Assembly: GCA_012837965.1 (NCBI GenBank)
Contig: DUQF01000005.1
Coordinates: 1-57,600 of the forward strand
DNA: 57,600 nucleotides
DNA from: Clostridiales bacterium
GTDB lineage: Bacteria; Bacillota; Clostridia; Christensenellales; Aristaeellaceae
Reading direction: 5' to 3'
Positions 25,119-33,798 of this stretch are shown here, one piece after another. The notes beneath the pieces were generated by a model. That model did not search any database and was not told where the DNA came from. It saw nothing but the letters and a program-made list of their open reading frames with translations. Positions within the stretch are counted from its first letter, which is position 1; every line of letters starts with the position of its first letter. The position numbers were made by a program, and so were the translations under genes.

Positions 25119-26591
25119 TCAGCCAATAATCTCTTTCTTTAATTGTACACGATCAATCTTGCCATTACCAGTTTGAGGTAACTGCGCCCGCCTAACAAAA
25201 ACATTAGGTAGCATGTATTTGGGAAGCTTTTCCTTTAATGAGCGCAATAATGGCTTTTCCTCCATCTCCCCTGAATAAACAGCAATAATCTGCTCGGTCT
25301 GCTCATTATAAAGACAGCAACCTACATTCACCTGTGGATGGGCACATAAAGCACACTCAATCTCCCCAAGTTCTATACGGTAGCCCTGTTTTTTAATCTG
25401 ACTGTCCTTACGTCCAAGGAACATAAGCTCCCCACGTTCATTATACTCACCCAAATCACCAGTCTTGTACATCATTTCGGTCACACCGCTGCGCAGGGGA
25501 TTGGGTACAAACACCTCTGCTGTCTTATCCGGCGAATTAAAGTAACCGGGCGAGAGACAAGTTCCAACCACACAGATTTCTCCATCAATCAATAAAATAC
25601 GCGTGTTGCCGCACGGGAATCCAATAGGAAGCGTGTCAGTATCGGCAAAGTCGCGCTCGACCGGGAAGTATGTGCATACATCAGTAATCTCTGTCGGGCC
25701 ATACATATTAACATAACGCGCTTTAGGCAATGCTTTGCGCCATGCGTTAAGGGTCTTACATGGCATGGTTTCCCCGCAAAAGAAAATACGCTCCAAACGG
25801 CTGGGAATACATTTTTCCAAAGCCCCTACATTCGCAACACTGGTTAGCGCAGAAGGTACCCAAAACAACGTATTGATTGCCTTTTCATCAAGATATTCTG
25901 TCATTTTGCCGGGGAAAGTAAAGAATTTTCTTGGAATAAAATGCACAGTTGCGCCCATACGCAACGCGCAATAAATATCCAGCACAGAATTGTCAAAATA
26001 CAGAGGTGCCTGATTACCAAAAATACAGTCAGCCTCAATACAAAGCGCATCGCAGGCCCACTGGGCAAAGTCTATCACCGAACGATGGTTGATGGCTACT
26101 CCTTTTGGGGTGCCAGTTGATCCGCTTGTAAACAATACATACAGCAGATCAGTATCAATGTGCTGCGCGCGCACTGCTGCCAGTCCCAGCTGATCAATAT
26201 CGTTGCGGATATCCTCTACGCAGACAACTTTCAATTGACTACCCAGATTCTCAGCTTTTTCCAAATAACATCTTTCACACAGGATGCAGGTAGGCTGCAA
26301 TACGGACACTATTTGCTCCATGCGACTAACGGGCATAGCAGGGTCAATAGGCGTATAAAAACATCCGGCATATACTACAGCAAACATCGCTGCAATACAA
26401 TCGGGTGTTTTGTCCATAAAAATCAGTACCGGGCTTTGGGGTGGGATTTGGCCGCACAAGAAAGAGCCAATCTCTTGCGCTCGTTGTAATAGCAGCGCAT
26501 AGGTAAGCGCTGAAGTATCATCCTCAAAAGCGATATGTTGAGGATCGCGATGGGCTGATTGTTCCAGCCAAATAAGCACATTACGAATCAT
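25119..26591 (-). CDS. Adenylate-forming ligase 2 (DltA-like)
   Basis: 490 aa. ANL motifs: FTSGSTGTPKG (154-164), YKTGDLG, GRKDSQIKKQGYRIELGE, and Lys478 in NGKIDR. Asp200 in LYFDNSVLD fits the amino-group-binding Asp of DltA and of amino-acid adenylation domains, so an alpha-amino acid is a reasonable substrate. It overlaps the carrier gene by 4 nt and is therefore the likeliest partner of that carrier. It is a paralog of ligase 1 four genes downstream but differs at this key pocket residue. D-Ala is possible but cannot be read from the sequence. Confidence 0.9.
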   Translation of the reverse strand: MIRNVLIWLEQSAHRDPQHIAFEDDTSALTYALLLQRAQEIGSFLCGQIPPQSPVLIFMDKTPDCIAAMFAVVYAGCFYTPIDPAMPVSRMEQIVSVLQPTCILCERCYLEKAENLGSQLKVVCVEDIRNDIDQLGLAAVRAQHIDTDLLYVLFTSGSTGTPKGVAINHRSVIDFAQWACDALCIEADCIFGNQAPLYFDNSVLDIYCALRMGATVHFIPRKFFTFPGKMTEYLDEKAINTLFWVPSALTSVANVGALEKCIPSRLERIFFCGETMPCKTLNAWRKALPKARYVNMYGPTEITDVCTYFPVERDFADTDTLPIGFPCGNTRILLIDGEICVVGTCLSPGYFNSPDKTAEVFVPNPLRSGVTEMMYKTGDLGEYNERGELMFLGRKDSQIKKQGYRIELGEIECALCAHPQVNVGCCLYNEQTEQIIAVYSGEMEEKPLLRSLKEKLPKYMLPNVFVRRAQLPQTGNGKIDRVQLKKEIIG

Positions 26592-26827
26592 CGTAGCTTC
26601 TGATAGCGCTTGACAGTTTCAAGAATCGCCTTAGCGCTGTTAAAGTTTTCCGGCTCAATATCTCCCACCTCAATATGAATGTCATACGCCATATCCAGTG
26701 CCGCAATAATCATAGTAATATCAAAGGAATCAATATGACCATCATCTACCAAAGTATTAATGTTTCTAAAATCCACATCCTCATCCACGTCGTGGAGTAT
26801 ACTCAGCAATTTCTCCATTTCATCCAT
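26588..26827 (-). CDS. Acyl carrier protein (DltC-like)
   Basis: 79 aa from the ATG at 26827, which has GGAGGG 7-8 nt upstream; a longer upstream reading has no such site. Acidic helical protein with the phosphopantetheine attachment site Ser34 in HIDSFDITM. It is the only carrier gene in the cassette, so both ligases presumably load it or compete for it. First gene of the acylation part of the operon, 78 nt after the ABC ATPase gene. Confidence 0.9.
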   Translation of the reverse strand: MDEMEKLLSILHDVDEDVDFRNINTLVDDGHIDSFDITMIIAALDMAYDIHIEVGDIEPENFNSAKAILETVKRYQKLR

Positions 26828-26905
26828 ACTGTTTCCCTCCTTATCGTGAACAGAAATGCCATCGTCACTCACCCGGTGGAAAGAGGCGGTGGCATATCAT
26901 TCATT

Positions 26906-28018
26906 TTAATCATTAATACGGTTCTCAGTTTCTTTGTCAAATATGTGGAATTTGGAAGCATTCGGCCTTAGACTCAGCTGGCCAGAAAAACTGGTTTTGT
27001 CTCCACTATACTTAAAAACAATAACCTGCCCGCCAACATTAAGGTAAACTAGAAACGCCTCACCCAGCGGCTCCACTCCATCCACTGTACCTGAAATGCA
27101 GCCTTCGCTGCCTTCCTCCACCAAAATCAGGTCAGAGGGACGAATACCAAAAATGACCGTTTTTCCTTCAAAGAGCTTAACCGATTCTTCCATTTCCTCT
27201 GGAACCGGTAAAATGAAGGATGGGTGTACCAAAAAGTAATCTTCGCCCTTTTTCTGCACTTTGCAATCAAAGGTGTTTATTTTCGGTGTCCCCAAGAACA
27301 CGGCTGCAAAGAGATTGCACGGATGATCATATAAATCACTAGGAGTACCTTCCTGAACAATACGGCCATTATTCATAAGTACAATATGATCCGCCATCGT
27401 CATTGCTTCAGTTTGGTCATGCGTTACATACACAGTTGTAACCCCCAACTTGCGTTGAATCTTCTTTAATTCATAACGTACTTGTTCACGAAGCTTAGCA
27501 TCAAGGTTTCCCAAGGGCTCATCCAGCATAAAAACGTTGGGATTGCGCACCATGGCGCGCCCAAGGGCTACACGCTGGCGTTGGCCACCGGAGAGTTCCG
27601 CGGGCTTTCGGTCAAGCAGCGGTTCAATGGACAGCATCTTAGCCATCTCGTCCACTCGGCGATTAATCTCTTCCTTGGGAGCCTTCTTGGTTTCAAGCGC
27701 AAATGACATGTTTTTGCGAACGGTCATGTTTGGATACAGGGCATATTCCTGAAACACCATGGCGATGTTACGCTCCTGAGGCTGCTCAAAAATTCCTTTC
27801 AGAGGAGCAGTGACAATTTTGTCCCCAAAGTAAATCTCACCTTTTTGCGGTTTGAGCAGACCCGCAATGCAGTGCATTGCCGTTGTCTTTCCGCAACCTG
27901 ACGGTCCAAGGAACACACAAAATTCTCCCTCATTAACCTTCAAGCTCATATCCTCAATCACATAGGTTTTTCCTTTGTTATAGGACACGCTCATGTCCTT
28001 AATCGTAATAGAAGCCAT
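26906..28018 (-). CDS. Sugar ABC transporter ATPase (MsmX/UgpC-type)
   Basis: 370 aa from the ATG at 28018 (AAAGGG upstream); the longer in-frame start reads into the preceding gene's end. Walker A GPSGCGKT at 38-45, signature LSGGQRQR, Walker B VFMLDEPLGNLDA, and a C-terminal TOBE/OB regulatory region (about 240-370). This group energises CUT1 sugar importers, and one copy often serves several transporters. Here it could power both the importer in this operon and the LplB/LplC-type importer at 44585-48071, which has no ATPase gene. Confidence 0.95.
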   Translation of the reverse strand: MASITIKDMSVSYNKGKTYVIEDMSLKVNEGEFCVFLGPSGCGKTTAMHCIAGLLKPQKGEIYFGDKIVTAPLKGIFEQPQERNIAMVFQEYALYPNMTVRKNMSFALETKKAPKEEINRRVDEMAKMLSIEPLLDRKPAELSGGQRQRVALGRAMVRNPNVFMLDEPLGNLDAKLREQVRYELKKIQRKLGVTTVYVTHDQTEAMTMADHIVLMNNGRIVQEGTPSDLYDHPCNLFAAVFLGTPKINTFDCKVQKKGEDYFLVHPSFILPVPEEMEESVKLFEGKTVIFGIRPSDLILVEEGSEGCISGTVDGVEPLGEAFLVYLNVGGQVIVFKYSGDKTSFSGQLSLRPNASKFHIFDKETENRIND

Positions 28019-28040
28019 TTCATTTACCCTTTCATCAACA

Positions 28041-29957
28041 TTAATTACCAAAGGACACAACTTCAATACCATAACCGTAATCGTACAATGGATTAATGAT
28101 ATCCTTTGCAAAATCCTCGCGCTGGAGCATTACCTGGTCCATCGTTGCGGGAATCTGGAAAGGAGTTTTTCCCGAAATTTTCGCTTCGCCGAAAATCGCT
28201 TCCGCCACCGCTTCCGCACCAGCCGTGCAGCCGGGCCGATAGGCCAGTAAAACCGCATCGCTATTATTGGCAATAGGCGTTAAAACATAAGCGCGATTCA
28301 TGAGCACTACGGTTATAACAGGTACACCCGCTTTTTTGAGCGCTTTGACCATATCGGTCTGCATGGAAGGAAACTCAAGCGTAGAAGTACCCCAAGCAGG
28401 TTCGTGAGTGCCTGAAGCTTCTCCCACCACCACTATAGCAGTTGTTCCAGAGGGATAAGACGAAGCGACCTGAGTTACATCATCCCCAATATAAGTAACA
28501 TTGTTTGTGCCGGCCTTTTCAGTGATAGCGGTCAGGATATTCTTGCCCTCATACTCGGCAATCTTCCAGCCGGAAGACAAAGCAGCCGTATCCTCTGCCA
28601 AGGAACCTGCAACAATCAGCTTTTGACCGGCAAGCGGGGATATGTCTTCATATTTAACCAATGTCAGAGCTTCCGCCGCAGCCTGTTTAGCAAGTTTGTA
28701 GTGTTCCTCGGTGCCAACAACAGCCTTGGCATTCTCTACATCTACATAAGGGTTTTCGAACAATCCAAGTTCAAACTTAACTTTCAATAAACGCCCAACG
28801 CGCTCGTCAAACTGCTCGTCAGTCAAGTTCTGAGTCAGTTTTTTGCTTTCTCGCTGCCCTGCGCCGCCCAATGCATCCGCGCCAGCCAGAGCGGCTACAG
28901 TATGGTTAAGGCCCCAGTCGGTTTGTATAATGCCATTAAACCCTAACTCTTCGCGTAAAAGCTCTGTCATAACTTTTGAAGACTCATGGGCATAATTTTC
29001 CACCGCGTCACCGCCAAGATAAGGTACGGTTGAGTAACCATAAGGCATGATGGATGCTGCCCCCGCTTCAATGGCGGCCTTGAAAACGCTCAAATGCATC
29101 TGGAATGACTGATCATCAAATACTAACGGCGTTCCATCAACACCGGCGGTCTGAGCACCGGAACCGGGGAAATGCTTAACACAGGTCATAATAGATTCAC
29201 TGGTTAGCTTATTTCCTCCCTGCAAGCCTTCAATGGCAGCCACAGTCATTTGGGTAGCCAGTTCAGCATCTTCACCAAAACACTCCTGTACACGCCCCCA
29301 GCGGGGATCGGTGGCAATATCTGCAATGGGTGACAAACTCATGCGAACGCCCAAAGCCAACATTTCTTTACGCTGCATATCATTAAGTTGCCTAACCAAA
29401 TCTACATTTCCGGTAGCGGCAAGTGTAAGCTGATCGGGAATGATGGTAGCGCCCTGTACCCAAGAAGCGCCAATGACAGAGTCCATGGAGAAAATTACAG
29501 GAATGCCTAAAGCTGAAACCTCGCTAAGAGCCTGAACTTCATTCGTCTTTAAAGCCGCATCTTCCGCACCGCCGGACAGATAGGTATAGGCCAGTACAAA
29601 TCCCACACCCAGCTCGGTAAACCAAGATTCTTTCAAGGTCACAAGCGTCATATGAAGCATTTGCGCAGCCTTGTCGGTTGCGGACATTTGAGATAACAAA
29701 TCATCTACCCGCTCCTGAACAGTCTTGCGCCAGTCTTCGTACACATCAAGGCTTCCGTTCTTATTCAAGTCCTTAAATTTTAAACCATCCACTTCAAGAA
29801 TCTGAGTATCTGCAGTGTAGCCAAGCTTCACCTGCTCACCATTCTCCGGGACATATAAAACAGGAACAATAGCTTGTGTCCCTTCCTCTTCTTGTGCAAT
29901 CACGCCAGGAAAAAGCATGAGCATCGCCATCAATAGGGCAATCAATCTTTTATTCAT
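28041..29957 (-). CDS. Secreted glycoside hydrolase family 3 protein 4
   Basis: 638 aa from the ATG at 29957, 8 nt after AGGAGG. Signal peptide, the calcium-type loop DLNKNGSLDVYED, then a complete two-domain GH3: KHFPGSG, the nucleophile Asp in IIQTDWG, and VVVGEASGTHE, which matches the canonical acid/base region of beta-glucosidases. It is shorter than proteins 1-3 and lacks their C-terminal domain. It is probably a functional exo-beta-glycosidase that trims oligosaccharides outside the cell before import. It is sandwiched between the permease and ATPase genes. Confidence 0.93.
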   Translation of the reverse strand: MNKRLIALLMAMLMLFPGVIAQEEEGTQAIVPVLYVPENGEQVKLGYTADTQILEVDGLKFKDLNKNGSLDVYEDWRKTVQERVDDLLSQMSATDKAAQMLHMTLVTLKESWFTELGVGFVLAYTYLSGGAEDAALKTNEVQALSEVSALGIPVIFSMDSVIGASWVQGATIIPDQLTLAATGNVDLVRQLNDMQRKEMLALGVRMSLSPIADIATDPRWGRVQECFGEDAELATQMTVAAIEGLQGGNKLTSESIMTCVKHFPGSGAQTAGVDGTPLVFDDQSFQMHLSVFKAAIEAGAASIMPYGYSTVPYLGGDAVENYAHESSKVMTELLREELGFNGIIQTDWGLNHTVAALAGADALGGAGQRESKKLTQNLTDEQFDERVGRLLKVKFELGLFENPYVDVENAKAVVGTEEHYKLAKQAAAEALTLVKYEDISPLAGQKLIVAGSLAEDTAALSSGWKIAEYEGKNILTAITEKAGTNNVTYIGDDVTQVASSYPSGTTAIVVVGEASGTHEPAWGTSTLEFPSMQTDMVKALKKAGVPVITVVLMNRAYVLTPIANNSDAVLLAYRPGCTAGAEAVAEAIFGEAKISGKTPFQIPATMDQVMLQREDFAKDIINPLYDYGYGIEVVSFGN

Positions 29958-29970
29958 TATCATAACCTCC

Positions 29971-30837
29971 TTAAGAAGCAGTTACGGCGCCGGCCATGTA
30001 GCCGCGAATCAGGTACTTGCCTAAGAACATGTACAGCAACAACACAGGTAATGTCAGCCAGATTGAACCGGCCATCTGCATATTAAATTCCGCCGATAAT
30101 GCCCCAACCATTTGATTGAGTGCAATAGTAGCAGGCATACAATCAAAACCGCCCATCGTGAGTGCAAAAAGCATTTCATTCCATACGGAAGTGAATTGGA
30201 ACACCAATACGGTTACTGTAGCAATCGTGGTGTTGGGCAACACAATCTTTCGATAGATTTGCCATGGACCGTTACCGTCAATCATGGCCTGCTTAATCAG
30301 TGCATCCGGAATATCCGAATAAAAGCCACGGAACATGGAAGTACACATGGGCATGCCATAAACAATATGAATTAGAATCAAGCCCCGGCGGGTATCATAT
30401 AGTCCAAGATTGCTGATGGTTTTTAATAGAGGAACTAAAATAGCTTGATAGGGCAAGTAAATTGCCGCAGAAAGCAGCAGGAAAAAAAGGCCATCAAACT
30501 TGAAGCGATATTTACTAAGTCCATACGCACATACTGAGCCCAGCGCAACCGAGCCTAAAGCCCCGCCAACTGTGATAATGACGCTGGTAATAAGCGATTC
30601 TTTTAATTCTTCAAAAGAATCAACATAAGCATCGAAAGAAATTTCCTCAGGGAAAGAAAGCGGGTTGGTCGTCAATGCTTCCTCAGCCGTTTTAAAGGAA
30701 GTTGTGACTGTTCCCCAAAAGGGCAGCAGGTATAAAAGTACCGTGCAGATCATGATCAAATAATAGACAACACGAAGCACACGCAGATGAACAGGTACTT
30801 TTTCTTTGACAGGTTTCACATTTACAGCTGTCGACAT
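29971..30837 (-). CDS. Sugar ABC transporter permease (MalG-type)
   Basis: 288 aa with six predicted membrane segments. The EAA loop (KQAMIDGNGPWQIYRKIVLP) contacts the ATPase. Family: CUT1 inner-membrane permease, MalG side. Spacing is 4 nt to the other permease and 13 nt to the GH3 gene. Its ribosome binding site (GAAAGAAG) is weak, so translational coupling to the upstream permease is likely. Confidence 0.95.
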   Translation of the reverse strand: MSTAVNVKPVKEKVPVHLRVLRVVYYLIMICTVLLYLLPFWGTVTTSFKTAEEALTTNPLSFPEEISFDAYVDSFEELKESLITSVIITVGGALGSVALGSVCAYGLSKYRFKFDGLFFLLLSAAIYLPYQAILVPLLKTISNLGLYDTRRGLILIHIVYGMPMCTSMFRGFYSDIPDALIKQAMIDGNGPWQIYRKIVLPNTTIATVTVLVFQFTSVWNEMLFALTMGGFDCMPATIALNQMVGALSAEFNMQMAGSIWLTLPVLLLYMFLGKYLIRGYMAGAVTAS

Positions 30838-30841
30838 ATCA

Positions 30842-31720
30842 TCACTTCTTTCTATTGCTGTAGTAAGTGATAGGCAGGATGAGCACCAGCACTAACACAA
30901 GGAGGAAGTTTGCAATCGCTGCGCCGTAAGCAAAGTTGTTCTTCTCAAATGTCTCACGGTACATCAGAACCGGCAGTGTATGAGACGCAGTCCCCGGTCC
31001 GCCCTGAGTCATTTGCCAAATAAAGTCAAAAGAACGTAGTGCGTACATCGCTAAGATCGTAATCGCCGAAGACATGGAGCCTTTTAGCGCCGGAAGCACA
31101 AGTTTCCTGTAGATCCGGGGTGAATAGGCACCATCGAGCTTAGCAGCATTGATGACATTCTGAGGCACGGACTTTATACCTGCATAAAATATAAGCGCTA
31201 CATATCCGGAGAATTGCCACACTAAGGCAATAATGATAGATGGCATAACCATTTCCTGGCTGGAAATCCACAGAAGCCCTTGCGTGCTTATGCCCATCAT
31301 TTTTAGAATAGAATTGATAATCCCGCTGGAGGGGTTATACATCCAGGCCCAAACCGTTCCTGTCACAACATAGGATAAAGCAAAAGGCAGCAGAATTAAA
31401 TTACGAAAAAGACTTGTTCCTTTAAGTCCCTGATCCATCAGCAAAGCAAGCAGCAATCCAATCAACAAACACAAGGGGATGATAAGAAAGAGCAGAAGTG
31501 TATTTTTTAGTGAAATCCAAAACTGCGGATCCTTAAACATCTGAGCATACCACTTAAAGCCGCCAAAGCCATAGCTGGCCTCAAGGCTGTAGGCTTCCCA
31601 GTCGGACACTGAAACCCATAGATTCCATCCAAGCGCTACATACACGAAATAGATTAGCAGTGCCGCCGGAATAATCAGTGGTAGCATCGGGTGGCGGTTA
31701 AAGAATTTTTTAATTGCCAT
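30842..31720 (-). CDS. Sugar ABC transporter permease (MalF/UgpA-type)
   Basis: 292 aa from the ATG at 31720, which has AAGGAG 8 nt upstream; the ATG two codons earlier is too close. Six membrane segments and the EAA loop (NAAKLDGAYSPRIYRKL) are visible. It pairs with the MalG-type protein downstream to form the importer channel. Confidence 0.95.
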   Translation of the reverse strand: MAIKKFFNRHPMLPLIIPAALLIYFVYVALGWNLWVSVSDWEAYSLEASYGFGGFKWYAQMFKDPQFWISLKNTLLLFLIIPLCLLIGLLLALLMDQGLKGTSLFRNLILLPFALSYVVTGTVWAWMYNPSSGIINSILKMMGISTQGLLWISSQEMVMPSIIIALVWQFSGYVALIFYAGIKSVPQNVINAAKLDGAYSPRIYRKLVLPALKGSMSSAITILAMYALRSFDFIWQMTQGGPGTASHTLPVLMYRETFEKNNFAYGAAIANFLLVLVLVLILPITYYSNRKK

Positions 31721-31751
31721 GAACATTACTCCTTATCTGAATGAACGGAAA

Positions 31752-31787
31752 CACGGACGGACGAAGCTTTTCTTCGCGCCGCCCGTG
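31752..31787 (-). terminator. Intra-operon hairpin after GH3 gene 5
   Basis: CACGGGCGG(C)GCGAAG pairs with CTTCGTCCGTCCGTG, about 14 bp with a wobble and a bulge. It starts 10 nt past the GH3 stop and is followed by TTTCC. The T-run is weak, so it probably acts as a partial terminator or an RNA 3'-end stabiliser that lowers permease expression relative to the binding protein and GH3. Confidence 0.6.
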
Positions 31788-31797
31788 CATGATTGTC

Positions 31798-33798
31798 TTA
31801 CTCGGTATAGCTCAGGCCATAGCCATAATCATATAGAGGATTCTCTAAATCAAAGGCCACATCTCCGGACTGTTCCAGCACGCTTTCCATGTCCCTTGGC
31901 AACTGAACGGGCAGCTTCCCGGAGGGATTGTTCATACCATAAAGAGTCTCCGCTATAGCAATACCGCCCTCGGTTCCCGGATAGTAGGCCATCAGAATCG
32001 CTTCGGTATTCTCGGCACACCAAGTTAAAATTAACGGGCGACCATTGATAACGACAGTTACAATCGGCTTACCGGTAGCATCAAGTACTTTCATCATCTC
32101 TTTTTGAGAATTGGTAAGGCTCAGATCTTCCGTTCCCCAGGCTGACGAGTGCATGTAGCTAGGTTCTCCAACTACCGCAATAATTAAGTCGGCATCGACA
32201 GCTTCTGCCTTCATCTGCTCCAAGTCTTCAGCAGCATAAACGACAGTAGCACCTTCCTTGGCATACTCTTTAAGGGCCTGCTCAATGGTAAGCCCGGGCT
32301 GAGCTGAAGACCAACCGCCACACAGTGAATCCATGTCACCGGCGCGCAATCCGGTAACCAAAATCTTTTTCCCGGTAGAGTCATAGGGTAGGATATTATC
32401 ATTTTTTAGAAGCGTCATCGATTCGCGAGCAGCTTGTAGACTCAGCGCCCTTGACTCGTCATTGCCAACATACTCTATTGCATAAGCCACATCACAATAG
32501 GGGTTTTCAAAAACGCCCATTTGGAACTTCGGTAACAAAACACGACGGCAAGCCGCATTTAACACCTCATCGGTGATTTTGCCTTCACCATGGAGGGTTT
32601 CCATGGTATCAATCAAACGAATGGATTCGCCGCCAATTCCGTCCACTTGCCCTTCCATAACGCCGACCAACACAGCCTCTTCTTCACTGATCTCTCCTTC
32701 AAACAGCGCGCGGGTCTGTTGAATTGCCCAAATCATCCCCCAGTCCGTCTGAATCAAACCGTCAAATCCCATCTCTTCACGAAGTAGGTCTTGTAAAATT
32801 GCCTTGGAGCCAAGAGCAGCGGTGCTTATGTCAAGATAAATAGAAGAAGAATAGTAAGGCATGATGGATGCAACATTTACTTCCAACGCGGCATAATAAG
32901 GTTTAAGGTGATACTGAAGCGTTTCTTCATCAGATACAATGGGCGCCATGTCAATTCCGTCCATCTGAGGTCCTGAGCCGGGGAAGTGTTTGATACACGC
33001 CATGATGGAGTCTTCATTCAGACCCTCATCGCCATTCTGAAAACCAACAATCTGTGCGCGTATCATTTTCGTGACAAGATCTGCATCCTCACCAAAAGTT
33101 TCCATGACACGCCCCCAGCGAGGTTCAGTACCAATATCCGCTTCGGGAGACAAAGTCATTCGGGTACCAATGGCAATATGTTCTTGCCTGGCAATATCCG
33201 CCAGCTTCGAGACAAGTTCTTCGTTTCGGGTGGCAGCCAGACCTAAGTTGTGGGGTGTGACTGTTGCTCCGTAAACATACGAAGTTCCATGCACAGAGTC
33301 CATGGAAACAACAATCGGCACACCTAAGCGGGAAGCCTCGGCCCACTCCTGAACCTGATTCATGGTTTTCGCGGCATTTTCGACGCTGTCCAGTTCACGA
33401 ACCAAGACCAAACCAATGTTCTCGTCAGTGGACCATTTTTCAAGGTAGGAGGGCACCTTGCCACCAGCTTTGGGAACAAAGGTAGGGTGCTGCATCTGAG
33501 CAATTTTCTCACGAACGGTCATTTGGGAAATTAGGTCCTGAACACGTGTCTCGCTATCCACACGCCAGTCCTCATACACATCAAGGCTACCATTTTTGTT
33601 GTGGTCTTTAAACTTCAGCCCATCCACTTCCAGAATTGCGGTCAACCCTTCAATGTAGGTTAAGATATGCTGGGTTTCATTCCCTTCAATCAATACAAAA
33701 TTATTGAGACTCTCCGCTTGCGCAAGAGTAGCCATAGGCAGCGTTGTGACAGCCAAAACAGCTGCCGCCACAAAAGATATGAATCGCTTAATCAACAA
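31798..33798 (-). CDS. Secreted glycoside hydrolase family 3 protein 5
   Basis: About 666 aa. The best start is TTG at 33798 (or 33795), 9-12 nt after AAGGAG; no good ATG fits the signal peptide. It overlaps the end of the binding-protein gene by 11 nt. Signal peptide to about residue 28, then the loop DHNKNGSLDVYED, KHFPGSGPQ, the nucleophile Asp in LIQTDWG, and VVGEPSYMH at the acid/base region. It has all canonical GH3 features and is closest to protein 4. It is predicted to be an extracellular beta-glycosidase acting with the importer. Confidence 0.92.
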   Translation of the reverse strand: MLIKRFISFVAAAVLAVTTLPMATLAQAESLNNFVLIEGNETQHILTYIEGLTAILEVDGLKFKDHNKNGSLDVYEDWRVDSETRVQDLISQMTVREKIAQMQHPTFVPKAGGKVPSYLEKWSTDENIGLVLVRELDSVENAAKTMNQVQEWAEASRLGVPIVVSMDSVHGTSYVYGATVTPHNLGLAATRNEELVSKLADIARQEHIAIGTRMTLSPEADIGTEPRWGRVMETFGEDADLVTKMIRAQIVGFQNGDEGLNEDSIMACIKHFPGSGPQMDGIDMAPIVSDEETLQYHLKPYYAALEVNVASIMPYYSSSIYLDISTAALGSKAILQDLLREEMGFDGLIQTDWGMIWAIQQTRALFEGEISEEEAVLVGVMEGQVDGIGGESIRLIDTMETLHGEGKITDEVLNAACRRVLLPKFQMGVFENPYCDVAYAIEYVGNDESRALSLQAARESMTLLKNDNILPYDSTGKKILVTGLRAGDMDSLCGGWSSAQPGLTIEQALKEYAKEGATVVYAAEDLEQMKAEAVDADLIIAVVGEPSYMHSSAWGTEDLSLTNSQKEMMKVLDATGKPIVTVVINGRPLILTWCAENTEAILMAYYPGTEGGIAIAETLYGMNNPSGKLPVQLPRDMESVLEQSGDVAFDLENPLYDYGYGLSYTE

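Noticed and set aside
20963-26827. Simple annotation as the dltABCD operon for lipoteichoic acid D-alanylation
   Set aside because: There are two ligases, one with a changed pocket, the SGNH protein is not clearly DltD by eye, and the operon context is sugar import. The Dlt label is kept only as a similarity.
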